This document shows, piece after piece, positions 12,750 to 25,100 of a stretch of 64,000 bases of DNA (positions are counted from its first letter, which is position 1; each line of letters begins with the position of its first letter). A program made the position numbers and the translations under genes. The DNA is from Nautilus pompilius (taxonomy: Eukaryota; Mollusca; Cephalopoda; Nautilida; Nautilidae): positions 341,501-405,500 of the forward strand of contig JACATO010000966.1 in NCBI GenBank assembly GCA_018389105.1, given 5' to 3'. Under the pieces are notes generated by a model. That model was not told the DNA's origin, did not search any database, and was given only the letters and a program-made list of their open reading frames with translations.

Positions 12750-13940
12750 AGAAGTAAACCACAAATAAAAACCACTAAGGGAGAAAACAGGTAAACTTCT
12801 GCAGAAATGACAGGTCTGGAAAAGTACACTGGTTATGACGGAACCTTCTCACACAAAGATCTAATTGCAACTGAGTCCAAGTAGGGAATGTGGAGGGGGA
12901 AGCAAAAAGGAGTGAATCATCATCTTACCTCGCTGTCTGGAGAAGGGGAAACAAAAAGGAGTAAAAAAAATAAAAATTAATTACAATCAGTTTTTTGTTT
13001 AGAAGCTTAATACAGTGATTCTGGAGACATTGAAATCGAAAATTTGAGCTTGTGGAAAAATGGTACGTGATGGAATTATTGAACTATTTTTACTGAAAAT
13101 AGAGCCCAGAAATCTATAAGAATCAGCTATTATTTTTCGGACAATTCTTCCATTGCAGGCCCATGTTATCTGTGATTAAGTGAGGTCTATGCAAAAGGTT
13201 TCTATTCCTATCTATTTAATGGTAAATTAATTCTTTAATTTAGTGGCTTTAAATTTTCACCTCTGAATAAAATTTACGAGTATACTGCACCTTTAAGATG
13301 ATGGCTGCTCCTGGTTTATATAATCAAGAAAATGGCTTCATGCTAATTACATAACAAAGGGAAAATAAAAAAGGAGATTTAGAAATTTTATTCCCTACAC
13401 AGCAGCCAGACTCACTAGTCTACAAAAGCAGAACTCGGCAGGACAAAAGATTAATAGTTGTCTCATTTTAGTTCATAGGACAAGTAAAACTAAAACTGAA
13501 GATTATAAGTTCAAATCTGAGGATTTAGTGATAATCCATGTTCAGTAGTAAACCCCCAATAGCCAGAAATGATGGGGGGGTCCAAAAGATTCTCTTGATG
13601 CCTGTATAGACTTCATGTCTTTTGGTAGCCAGGGGTGCCATTGGGATACAAATGCAGTAGGTGTGCTGAGTCAGGGTGACTGCCCAGGGATGCCGTAATT
13701 TGCGCCAATTCTCATCCCCTCCACTCTCCCTAATCTCTGCAACCCAGTCTGTTGTTTCCTCACACAATGCTCAAACTTTCCTGTGTTTTGTGAGTAAATC
13801 ATGATAAATCACGATAAAAGTATTGGAAGATCCTTCTGGCAGGAAGTGGGAGAGGTGGGGGGGTAAAGAAAAGTGTCTGTTGAAGAATACACTGCTAGCA
13901 CATATCGACAGTGTGTGAGGTGAAACATGCAGAAGAAAAG
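12750..13940. other. Intergenic, nothing recognised
   Basis: AT-rich sequence with no motif I can assign. The stretch at 13,525-13,767 is somewhat GC-richer and open on the minus strand, but has no recognisable domain. It may belong to the 5' part of the Tigger/Jerky-like remnant that follows. Confidence 0.4.
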
Positions 13941-13944
13941 TTGA

Positions 13945-15340
13945 AATAACAGTCATTAATAACTATGCCAGAATGGTCTGTGGAGGAAAGTTTAAGTAGA
14001 ACATGGTTGGGATGACGTGGCGGTGTATGAATGGCACGAACAACAGCGAGTGAGTGGCTTTGCCAGATTAACAGATGTAGCAGACCAGACTTTGATGGCA
14101 GTGCGGGCTGGCTGTACAAATTTCATGTAAGACGTGGAACACTGAACGGAAGAGTGTTAGGTGTAAGTGCCCAGTGCTGATGCTACAATGTGGAGCCCTT
14201 CAAAGAAGCAACCCAAACAGTTAATTAGTGAGAACGACATTCATACACATGAAATCTGTAATGCCAACAAAAAACAGAAGTTTCTTGGAAGTATCTGCTG
14301 AATAACATGCACTGACTCTGAACACAAGAGTAACACTGAAGGATCAAAGGCTGGCAAGCTGCATGTGTCAGTGCTGAGGCCACAGACAGGATAAAGCTGA
14401 TGGCAGTGGGCACAGCATAGAGACACAAGACCTTCAAAGGCGTGGTTCACCTGGGAGATTTCGCAGGAGTGTTTTGACCATGTATTTGTCTATCTGTATG
14501 CTCCTTCCAAATGCAGGTAAAGGGCATCTCCAGACATGAGGTCAAGGCACTGCTCTTGCTTGACAGTGCACCATCTCACCCAATTTAAGAGGAGCTGCAG
14601 AGCAACAACAGAAGGATCAAAGTGAAATTCCTACAAAAACTTTTAGCAGCATTTACATAAAATTCAATCCCTGTATGAGTTATACATAATGGATTGCTTA
14701 TTCTGAGAAATTGCAGGTTAGAGCAAAAATAGAATATAAAAACAAATGGCCAATGAGTAATCATGATTTTTGACTAAAGAAAACAACATCCCAAAGGAAA
14801 CCCATCAATGCACGACAGATGCATATGGAAATGAAGTATTCTCTTATGACGCGGTCGAGAACTGAGCAGCTGAGTTCAAATGTGCTGCTGAATTACTGAA
14901 AGGTGACCAGTAGGCTGGATGCCCTCAAATGGCGACCTCTCATGTTGATGTTGAGGAAGTGAGAAGCTAGTCATGGGAAAATTGTCAAATCAAAATTCTA
15001 GAAATAGCACAGGAATGGGAAGTATCATGTGGTTAAGTTCATTCCATTCTCTGCGATCTATGCTCACAATTGTCAGAGAAGGGGTGCAGTGCAGTAAGGA
15101 GATGCTGGCTCGATAAGGAGGTGATCCTGCTAAATTTCATTTACACTTGGTGACTAGGGATTTAATGTGGGTCCATCATTGGGACCTGAAAATGGAACAA
15201 GAGTTAGTGGAATGAAAGCCACTCATCCCGGAAGCAGCTTCGCGCTCTACCATTAATGCTCAGCCAGTGCCCAAATTGTGTGAAGCTAATGTCCTCACTC
15301 ACAAGAGTCGCACTGCAAAGGCTACAATTAAAACACGCGA
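13945..15340 (+). pseudogene. Tigger/Jerky-like (pogo) transposase remnant
   Basis: The key block is at about 14,515-14,630 on the plus strand: VKALLLLDSAPSHP, then a stop, then EELQSNNRRIKVKFL. This is the pogo/Tigger/Jerky DDE segment (usual form ILLLLDNAPSHP ... VFLPPNTTSxxQP). Around 14,010-14,060 a VYEWHEQQRVSGFA-like stretch resembles the CENP-B-type helix-turn-helix that precedes the DDE core. The frame is broken many times. The 3' limit is uncertain; the region to about 15,340 has the same composition and scattered open pieces. No ends or target duplication were identified. Confidence 0.5.
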
Positions 15341-17880
15341 CTCTTTTCTGTTCAGAAACTTTAAAGAAAAAAACAAACACTTATGTGGGCATTAATAGTC
15401 AAACAATGAACACTTAAAGGAGGAGGCGGATACTTATTTTGAAGACCAAAACAAAAAATTGAAATGGATAATGTGTATTGATGTTCATATGTTAAAAAAT
15501 TAGCAGTGGTTAACCAATTTCTCTTTGACTGATTATAGGAGGCCTAAAAAAGTCTTGACTGTTTGTTGTTCTATGTACACATACTCAATGATGCTTGCCA
15601 AACCCAATTTCAGATGCAGTTAATCACAAACAATACATTTTTTAAACTTTTATTAGCCAACTTAGGGCCTACATTACTATTTGTACTGCACAGTATTTTA
15701 AAAATTTTTTTCATTTACTGTAGTTTCTTCATTTTCTCCTCGCCACTTGGCCGTGCCTCAAAATTAGTCAAATACAGTCTGCGCTCACATTAAAAAGTTT
15801 GTGAAAAATGTCAGGTTTCACACTGAAAGAAAGGTTAAAAAAAAAAAAAGAAAGAGAAAAAGCCTTAGTTTCAGTGGGTTTTTACGTCAAATGCGTAATT
15901 TAGAGTAAAGGTGGTGAAATGTATAGAAATTTAATAATACTGTATTTGGAAGAGACAAACGTGTCTCATTCCATCTCCAGGTTTGTGCCCTTATGGACTC
16001 TTGGTGCTGGATCACAGAAATCTACTGTTAATATGCAATGTGGACATGGCCTAGCATCTACTGAATATCCCAGCTATGAATTAAATAGATGGTACTTGTC
16101 TGGACTAACCAGCATGGACAGAAAACAGACATGAGGAAGAAGAACAGATATGTCAACCACCACACTCACTCTCTGTCAGTGAAAATAACACCGAGGCAGG
16201 CAAATGAGGGGGGGAGGAGGAGCTGCAATATAGTTAACCAATTTATAGCTAATAATCACTAGGGATTACAGCTGATGGTGAGAGATATATATCTCTACTT
16301 CTGTGCTCACCTCAAGGATGGCAGTAATAAGCTACTGATCTCACAGCAGGGATTTCCCTACACCCACTGTTAGCATCAATTATTGTGCACAAAGTCAGCA
16401 TCCATGAAATCAGAAAATTATCCATAAATGTCATCATGTGTTCCAGTAGCTGCAGGAATATTTTCTATCAGATATAAATGCACAAAATAATTCTGATTTT
16501 TATGCATAAATTAATTTGATTAACCAAAAATTTCATATATCATAATTATAGTTATTGATGTAAAATGTGTTGACAATAATTAGGACATATTTTGTGCAAA
16601 TAATAATTATTTGAAATGTTCATTATCATATTATAATCAACTCTTAAAAACGCAATTTAAATTAAATACATTTTTGAAAGATTTTTTTTTGTTTTAGAAA
16701 TTTAAATTCAACAATTTCCCCCACTCAGAGGCCTTAAACAGCAACCAAGCTGAAGAACAAACCAATGGTTTATCTGAAAGTTCTGGTGGTGGTGGTGTAT
16801 CCTCTTCTGAACAGCCTGGAGTACAAACACAGCCACTGCTGAAGAGACAAGCGTTTTCATGACCCAGAGACAGTTGTGCACGTCGGGCAAACTTTTCCCC
16901 ATTTGAACTCACCAGTGCACCTCTTGCAAAAGAACTCATGAAGCAGGAAAGCTTGCAATTGGTTAAAACTGGAGAAACCTGGTTCAGCAAATCCGATGCC
17001 ATGTGAAAAAGGATACAAAAACACCAGGCTCCTGGTCTGCAGTGATGTGCAGTGTCTCGTAAGCCAGTTCAGGGTTACCTATCAAGGCCGTTAAGGATGC
17101 TGGAGACACAACACGGCTGTTGCAGGATACTTTCTATTCAGGTGAGAGATACTGCACACTAGAGAGACCACCATCAGTATGGGCTGTGGAATCTTCAAGA
17201 GACATCTAAAGAGCCATAAATGGAATGTCTTTGACGTATTCTTTTTCCAGAAAGAGTAAACACAAACAAACAAACAAAAAAAAAGATGACTGGATGCTTT
17301 TGAAGGTCAAATTTTATTCCTTGCACAAGATAAAACAGAGAATTTGAACACACACCACACAGTGAAACGTCATGTGACAAATGAATGAAAACTTGACTAT
17401 CAGCACCAGCATCTCAATCCGATCTTTGTGCTTCTTTCCTGGAATGGGAGCAGTAGGAATATATATATCTCTCTCTCTTACCTCTTCCAGTCAACACAGC
17501 GCTAGAGGTGAGCATTGGTTTCTTCATTAAATGGAACCTTGTGCTCTGAGAGAAGTCGCCTTCTGCCTGATCAGGTGAATGAACTAACGAGTGGAAACAC
17601 CGGACATGTGAAAACCCACAACAAAATTATTATACAGCACTCAACACGTCCACCATAAAAGTCATTCAAAAACACAAGAAAAACACTGTCTTCCCTTTAG
17701 TCATTTAGTCTGTTTACATATCGCATGAACGATCACTCAGCAGTTACGGACATGAAGTTAGATGAATTATAGGGTACTCATGTGTTAAAGTTGTGTACAT
17801 TCAGGAAAATAAGCAATGGATGATTTTTTAAAAGATACAGAGGAGAAAAAAAAAATAATACAATAATTGCAGCCTGGTAG
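15341..17880. other. Intergenic, nothing recognised
   Basis: Mostly AT-rich DNA with A runs (15,838) and a short TC microsatellite near 17,461-17,480. The piece at 16,694-17,002 is GC-richer and open on both strands. No family was recognised and no splice-supported exon was found. Confidence 0.4.
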
Positions 17881-17889
17881 TAGACTAAT

Positions 17890-18060
17890 GAAATGCTAAA
17901 GCTGAGAGCCGGAATTGGAATCGGCCTGGTCTGGCATACCTCCACAGCACAGTTTCTTCTTCACCAACAATGTGGGTTTTCCTCCCACATCTAAAATAAT
18001 TTAAGTATGGGCTTTCTGCACTAGGTGTGTAGCTGACTTTGCATCTTGTTCTCCCCTGCT
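17890..18060 (+). repeat. tRNA-derived SINE fragment
   Basis: Contains a GGCATACCTC segment and the core GGGTTTTCCTCCCACATCT, both also present in the longer SINE copy at 23.3 kb. Only the middle module is clear; head and tail are missing or diverged. Confidence 0.5.
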
Positions 18061-18499
18061 CAGTTTATGAAACTGATACCAAGGTTTTCCTCTGGTGGAT
18101 GCCTTAAATGCAGGTGGTGACGCAATGTTTGAAGATACATTTTCCTGACAGTCATAGACTTATATAAACAAAGTAAATAGGATGTGAGAAGTATATAACT
18201 GAAGTATCAAACAGAAAAGTAAAATATTATTAGTTGTTTTTTTAAATTCTTGGTTCACCTACCTGAGTTATTAAAAATCATTGGATTTCCCCCCTTCCAA
18301 AAAAAATTCAAGTTTCAAACATTGAAAAAGTGACTTAATGGACATTTTCAAAATAATTAAAGATTAGCGACAAATTCTTTTCCAGGTATCTACAGTTAAT
18401 AAGGTCTTCATCAATTGTCAGGTTGTTACAAAAGTTTTGTTGGTTTTCATATATGTTAATTTGGGGTTCACCTTTTGCAAGCTTGTGAAGGTGTATGTA

Positions 18500-18507
18500 G
18501 ATAAGTT
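18500..18507. repeat. hAT target-site duplication, left copy
   Basis: GATAAGTT immediately before the left terminus of the hAT element. It is repeated exactly at 20,586-20,593, right after the element. Eight bases is the length expected for hAT insertions. Confidence 0.93.
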
Positions 18508-20585
18508 CAGTGGTGTAACTAGGGGAGGGAGCTGAGGGGGCACGTGCCCCCGGGCGCCGTTTTGAGAGGGGCGCAAAATTGACCAAGCTCATCGGGACCA
18601 ACTATCACGAATGGTGAGATATGTCGACGTTGACTTCGACAAAAGGACTGTTCGTGTCCGAGAGTCCTTTCTTGGGTTCACCCTACTCGAAAAGAAAGAT
18701 GCAGCCAGTATTGTTGACATAATTTTGAAGGAATTGGAAGATGATGGCCTTGCACTGAGTGATTGCAAGGCACAATGTTACGACAACGCTGCGGTCATGG
18801 CCGGACACACCAGTGGAGTTCAGCAACGCATAACGGACTTGAACGAAAAGGTGATATTTGTGAATTGCGGCAACCATTTGCTCAACCTTGTTGGTTTAAG
18901 CGCAGCAAAGAGCAGTTTTAAGATTATTTCATTTTTCAACGTCATCAACTCCCTGTTTGCGTTCTTTTCGCGATCAACACGGCGTTGGGAAATGTTGAAG
19001 CAAGCCATCCCTTTTGTTCTCAAATCTCCATCGGACACCAGGTGAAGCACAAGAGCAGATGCTGTGAAACATCTTGCAACATTCCTAAACAAAATTCTAA
19101 ACCTTTTGCAAAATTTGGTAGATGATAATGATGAGACATCCGACACACGCTGTGATGCTGACCATCTTTTAAGCCAAATGCTGATCTTCCATTTCTTTGC
19201 ATTGCTTGGATTTTGGAACAGGATTCTCGCTCGAATTGACCGGGTTCAGAAACGGCTACAAGATCCAACGATGAACTTCCGGGATGCCGCAGATGATATC
19301 AAAGCCTTTCAGCAGCATTTCTTGGATAATGGAAATGCTCTTGCCCACCAATCTCTAAATGAAGGCATTGAGCTTAGTCAACACTGGAACGTTGACATCA
19401 ACAAACGTCACGGAAGACCAAAGCGACGGCCTTCTGATAATTCCGAAGATGAAACATCAGCACCAACCAATGCGATAGAACAAATCATGAAGACTGTTCT
19501 TCATCGTCTTCAATCTGAAATGCATCATAGATTCGCCAGTTTAGATGATATTGACGCAAAGTTTGGTTTCCTCCTTGATATTTGTACTCTATGTTATCCC
19601 TCACTTCCAGACGACATTGCACTTCGATCAAAATGCGCTTCGTTGGCTAATCATTACAGTACTGACATTGACGGCGAGCTCTTCGAAGAAATCATTGACT
19701 GCCGGGCGTTGTTGTCCACTCGCGCCAAAGTTTCAATATCAAGACCAGAACATCTCCTCAAATTTATTGTTCAATACGGAGATAACAGCGTCTTTCCTAA
19801 TTTGCGCATCAGTCTTCAGATTATTTTAACAATAGCGGTTTCAATTGCAAGCTGCGAAAGGTCATTCAGCAAACTCAAGCTAATTTTGTCATATTTGCGG
19901 ACATCAATGTCTCAAAGCCGCCTGCATGACCTTGCCCTCCTCAGCATCGAAAGCGAAGAAACAAACACAACTGATTTTGAAGACATAATTGATCAATTTG
20001 CATCAATGAAAGTTAGAAAGATCCCTTTGTAAATACTTTCTGTTACTCTTTTGTTCCATTTCAATTCATAAGAGTATTTTTAGATTATGCATTCGTGGTA
20101 TTTTCAATAGTTAGTACTTTGGATAAAATTAACTTTAAAAATCCTTAAAGGGGTTAAATCGGACTACTGTCTAAGATTTCTTAGTTCATAGATTTTTGAA
20201 GTAACTAATCTAACCCATTTAGCTCTAGAGGGCTTAAAGTTAGGAATATCCGTACTTTATTTCAGCAGATAAATGAAATTTGACAAGAATAATTTCTTTG
20301 CTTAACAGGTACATGACAGTATAAGCATTTTTATATGATACTTGCAAGAACAACTCATTTGTTCATTGCTTTTTACGGTATGTCCTATAAAAAGGATGGT
20401 TTGGAATTGGTGGGTTGAATATTACGTAGCAGTAATAATATTGGGCAAATTAGAAAAATAAAATGAAATGATTTAGTTACTTATAACTCATAAGTAATAA
20501 ATAATAGGTCGATTTTTTACTGGGGGGGGGGGGGCGCAAATTTTGAGCTTGCCCCAGGGCGCCATTTACCCTAGATACGCCACTG
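18508..20585 (+). mobile_element. hAT transposon, internally deleted, with exact ends
   Basis: A 2,078-bp element. The left end reads CAGTGGTGTAACTAGG and the right end, reverse-complemented, reads CAGTGGCGTATCTAGG. These are imperfect terminal inverted repeats of the well-known hAT CAGTGGCGTA type, extending inward to a GGCGCC-containing and GGGGCGCAAA block on each side. A perfect 8-bp duplication flanks it. CpG is frequent inside the element although its surroundings are CpG-poor, which suggests a fairly recent insertion. The 5' part of the transposase gene is missing: the left terminal region joins directly to mid-transposase codons near 18,581. Self-mobilisation is therefore unlikely, but the ends could still be used in trans. 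Confidence 0.94.
18581..20032 (+). pseudogene. hAT transposase (ZMYM1-like), N-terminally truncated
   Basis: One frame runs from 18,581 to the stop at 20,030-20,032, interrupted by a single in-frame TGA at 19,043-19,045. It sits where relatives usually have tryptophan (SDTRW), so one G-to-A change explains it. Preserved blocks: DQAHRDQLSRMVRYVDVDF near the start; CYDNAAVMAGHTSGVQ, with the Asp of the second catalytic position; CGNHLLNLVG; and a C-terminal dimerisation region with IASCERSFSKLKLILSYLR and SRLHDLALLSIE. The BED-type zinc finger and first catalytic block expected upstream are absent, lost in the internal deletion. Otherwise the coding sequence is strikingly intact, which fits a young element. 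Confidence 0.92.
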
Positions 20586-20593
20586 GATAAGTT
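20586..20593. repeat. hAT target-site duplication, right copy
   Basis: GATAAGTT directly after the right terminus, identical to 18,500-18,507. Confidence 0.93.
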
Positions 20594-20689
20594 ATGTGTT
20601 GTTTTGTAGTGTGTGCTCTGGCATACATTGTGCAAAACCTATCTTTTAAAAAATCATAAAATGGATATTTGTTTCAGGGTTCTGAGTGA

Positions 20690-21655
20690 AGCCCGGATAG
20701 AAAAGCTTTTTGTGCCATTTTGCTTCATGAGTTCAAACTGGGCCACGCGAGGCAACTCGTAATATTAAGCCAGCACAGGGCGAGGACACAGCAAATGAGC
20801 GCACAGTACAATGATGGTTTGCAAAGTTTTGATCAGGAGATGTGAGCCTTGAAGATAAGGAACGTAGTGGACGTCCTTCCAGCTGTGATGACAACCTTCT
20901 GAAAGCCTCAGTTGGAACTGATCCAAGAAAAACAAACAGAGAAATTGCTGGAGAGCTTGGCAAAAGCACTGCAACTGTACCCTGGTATCTTGAAACAATC
21001 AGCAAGGTGAATAAATCTGACAAGTGGGTGCCTCATGAGTTGAACAAACAACAACAAAATCGTCAATTGGAGATCTGCTCTTCGCTTGTCATAAAAAACA
21101 AAAATGACCCATTTCTGACTGAATCATTTTGTGATGAAAAGTGGATCCTATATGACAATCACAAACGATCAGCACAGTGGCTTGACAGAGACAAGGCACC
21201 TAACCACATTCCAAAACCTGGCCTCCACCCAAAGATCATGGTCACTGTCTGGTGGACTGCAACTGGTGTCATCCATTATAACTTCTTGCAACCTGGCAAA
21301 ACCATTACAGCTGAAAGGTACTGTCATCAATAACGCTGTTCATCAGAAGCTCTCCCAACAACAGCCAGCATTGGTGAATCGAAGAGACCAAATCCTGCTC
21401 CATGGCAATGCTCATCCACATATTGCAAAAGTGACTCTTCAGAAACTGAACACGTTGGTGTACAGTCCTCCTTCACCCAGTCTATTCACCAAACCTTTCT
21501 CCCACAGACTACCACCTTTTCAAACCTTGACAGCTTCCTCTGAATGAAATTCTTCTCCAACCAAGCAGCAATTGAAACTGCCTTCCAACAGTTTATCGAT
21601 GCACTTGTACCTCGTTGGCAGAAGTGTACTGATTACAATGGAACTTACTTTGATT
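20690..21655 (+). pseudogene. Mariner transposase, decayed
   Basis: Plus-strand pieces align with a mariner (DD34D) transposase in the usual order: LHEFKLGH (N-terminal helix-turn-helix), SLEDKERSGRPS, TNREIAGELGKSTATV, the first catalytic block DEKWILYDNHKRSAQWLD near 21,135-21,190, IMVTVWWTATGVIHYNFLQPG near 21,235-21,297, HGNAHPH near 21,405-21,420 and the C-terminal NGTYFD before a stop at about 21,655. In the second block the catalytic Asp of the usual HDNAxPH is Gly. The ~300-codon middle part is open from 20,842 to 21,333; the ends lie in other frames. Terminal repeats were not found. The hAT element ends about 100 bp upstream, and this copy lies just downstream of the Maf gene. Confidence 0.85.
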
Positions 21656-21970
21656 GATAAACTTCATGTTCAGCAATAATACGAAGTCTCATTGTTGCGT
21701 TTAAAAAACTGACAAAACTTTTGTAACAACCTGATACAAATAAACTAAGATCCTGGTGCATGTAGATGTAAAAAAAAAAATTGTCTCCCAGTAATAGAAC
21801 TGTTAGTGAGTGAAAGAAATTATGCATTAATGTATTTAAGAATTCTATTGAAAGTCATTTCCTTTCTTGGTGGGAGGCCTGTTGCCTAAGCCATGATAGC
21901 TTGCTGCCTAATGAACCAACCTACCTTTAGAATGAATTTTTTTCTTCTTCTAAAACCGATTAATCCACAT
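21656..21970 (-). other. 3' flank / 3' UTR of the Maf gene
   Basis: The sequence following the Maf stop codon on the minus strand. No AATAAA (TTTATT on the plus strand) is present between 21,070 and 21,970. The closest variant I see is AATACA at about 21,829-21,834. Transcript end is therefore undefined. Confidence 0.35.
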
Positions 21971-22118
21971 CTATAGAAGATTATGTTTCTGGCAAAAACT
22001 TAAGAGCTCTTGACAGAATTTATGTAGTGGGATGCCCATCACATTAAAGTAATCCCCATGTATTCCCGAAATCAGCGATCCTCCAACAGCTTGGATCCCA
22101 TATCCACCAGCTTTGTCC
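21971..22118 (-). CDS. ASMTL: Maf gene exon 6 (terminal)
   Basis: 148 nt including the TAG. It encodes [33 protein letters not shown] and a tail [13 protein letters not shown]. Acceptor TCTCTTTCAG. It is separated from exon 5 by a 19.4-kb intron. The stop just after the Maf domain makes this a single-domain protein in this gene model. Confidence 0.92.
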
Positions 22119-25100
22119 CTGAAAGAGAAATTTGCCACTAAGTTAAAATTGTGCTTGTGCATGTTTTCCTAAAACAGATGGACCACATATTAACATATTT
22201 TACTTGAGTGTACAGCAAGAAATGTATTTAAAAATGTAGTTTCTATTGCTAAAGACATTTGCTACTCCCAGCACTCAAGCCAGGTTAACGCAGATGAAAT
22301 ACAGCTTTCCATATCAAGTAGAGAGCTCCAGGGGCCACCAGAACACATAAATTCTAGCTGGCAGAAAGTCAAGTAAAACCATCAAGCACGTCCCTGAGGA
22401 ACCTAAGAAAACATGTTACACCAAGGCTGATTTTTGCATTTAAACTGTTGTTTTTTTCTCTCTTTGAAGATTCAACAAGGGAAAAGCTGATTTATAGAGT
22501 TCTAATAAGAATGAACTGGAATTTTATCAACTCCCAGATTACTTTTGCTGAAACTGGGTTTCAAAATTTTCATCAAATCCCCCCAAGAATACTTCTTTCC
22601 CTGCTCAGATTAACTTTCCCAGCGACATTATAAGATTTCTCCTCGTGAGTTTTGCAATAAAGGATGGGTAGTGGCTCTGGTATTGAGTAACACATACTCT
22701 GAGAGACCCTCAAGTGTGCTTGATTTACTGCTGAATCTGAAAAAAAAAATGATGTAGCATGTGAGAAAAGGGTCATTATAGAGATAACAGCTGAAAACTA
22801 ATTTTCACAGACAAGCAGTTTTTATGCACACATTCATTAAAATTCTAAAGGTACAAAATTCTTTAAAAAGTTTAGTTCCAATTGAGCACCTTAAAGAAAA
22901 AACAAAAAAAACTGGAGGGACTTATGCCTTTATGGTTATCTACAGGTAAAACTACTCCACAAACACTCATTTAATAGCCCCTAAACCCTGATGGAGGAGG
23001 ACCACAGAAATAGGTGTTTATTAGTTAATAAGATTACACAAAAGCCTGAACCCTCTAATTTCTGCACACAACACATTATCAATATCTTTCCATTTTCATC
23101 TTAAAAATACTTTTCTTTAATCCATTCTGCATTATCATCTCCATAGTTACAGGCTGTATCAACAACAGTTGACCATAAAGTATCATTCTGATTTCAGGTT
23201 TAGGTATACAAAAGCAAAGAATCAACAATATAAAAAAAAAAAACTATGTATTTCCAGAAACAATTTGGTTTTCCATTATAAAGATTATATTGATCTTGCT
23301 ATGTCCAGGCGGTCAGACTACTGGATAGCCATGGGTGAAGCCCAGAGTTTGAATCCTGGTAAAGAAAGGCTTGGTTTGGCATATGTCCCTGACACAGCTT
23401 CTTCTCCATCAGCTAGCCAGCCAGCCATGAAGGTTTCCTCCCACATCCGAAAACAAAGAAGTATAGTAAAGTTTTCTAGGGAACACGTGGTGGAAGTTCC
23501 ACAGGTAACTCGCTTGGTCACCAACACAGATGTTCCATATCTTCCTCTCCTAGCTCAATGCTGTGAGATGTCTGCAGACCTTGAAAGTCAGAATGAGGGT
23601 TTGCCGAGAAGGATCTTAGTGTATCTTAGTCGAAATACAGTTTGATAAATACTTTAACTTTGGAATAGCAAGTGTAGATAGGCTCTGTAGTCATCTCGCC
23701 AGTCTCACATTAATATCATTAGACATTTTAAAATTTAAACAAATATGTATTTAACCCCAGCACATATTTGAGGTTTGACACAAACATTTTTAATAACAAT
23801 AAAAATCATTTGTATTTTGCATCAGTTAAGTTTTCAAAATTGCACAAGTCAATGAATACTATTCACTAAAGAAAAAATATTTTATTTAAAAATAAATAGC
23901 TGCAACAGATACAGTCTTAAAACAAAAATATTTCTTAAAAACATGAGTGGAAACTCCATTTCAATGTCTGATGGAAAAAAAACAGATGTGGGTACTTGGA
24001 CTTTTCTGTTTAGAAATATAACACCATAGTTGATTGACCCCAATCCTGTAGATCACCAGCCAAAAGCAATGAAGTAATCAAAACTCTGCAGCCTCCAGAG
24101 TATAAGCCCAGGGTGGAAACTCAATCACCGTACACAGCAGACAAATCAGAGAGGTAAGTATTTTGCATGCACTTCTAATAATTTCCGTCATGAAATACTG
24201 TCAGTATATATGTAAACCTAATAATACCAAGCAGAAAGCTAGTGAGTGTCCTGGCTGCACAGCCAGGTTCATTTGTATGGGATTACCCAAAGCACCCTGG
24301 TTTTCCATCTAATCCAGTTATTTCTGTTAGTCAAACAAGTTGCACACTGCATGCACTCAAACAGGAAATCAAAATCAATCCTGAAAATAATTGTTAGCGT
24401 TATATTCACTTTGCCATTACATACCATCAAAAGTTGACAACACACTTACTTTACCAGCTTGTCTGTATTATCATACCGAGAAACTCCGGGCAGCAAAAAC
24501 ATTTTCCGCCACTTGGCAGCTTATTTATCAGTAAGCCAACAGTCTTGTAAAGATAGCATAAAAGCTGTTCAGCCATTGGCATGACATACGGATAACAATG
24601 CAGTTTTGATTCTTTTTTGAATTTTCAAAGATTAAGGAGAAAGGGGTTTTCTCATAATATTGTAAGTAAAATTTAAAAAAAAATTCTTCCTCTGTGAAGA
24701 CCTTGTACATTAAATCAATTGATCTCAGTTAACACTGCTTCAGTTGTTGACCAGAAAAGAATGCAAGAAGGATAATTCATTCATCAGGCTTGTAATGCAT
24801 CAGTCGGCCATATATTAATTTGCATACTTTAGTCTTAGCCACCTCTGGTCTCGTTTAATACGGCAGTTTCAGCCTTGGAACCATCTAGAAAACGAAGCTC
24901 TAGATCTGCTTTTTGTAAAAAAAAAAAAAAGTAAACATTGTTCAACAGAGAGGAATTACAAAAACACAACAAAAACCACAGAGTTTGGGGCAATCTCTTC
25001 ATTTGTTACACACCCCATGCCCCCCCCATCTTCTTTTGTCCTTTGTCCTCAAAATAGAAAATTTTCAAGAAAGGTAATTTGTTAATACACAATTCCTTTG

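Noticed and set aside
16694-17002. 102-codon minus-strand frame with a proline run
   Set aside because: Open on both strands, no family recognised, no splice sites tying it to another exon.
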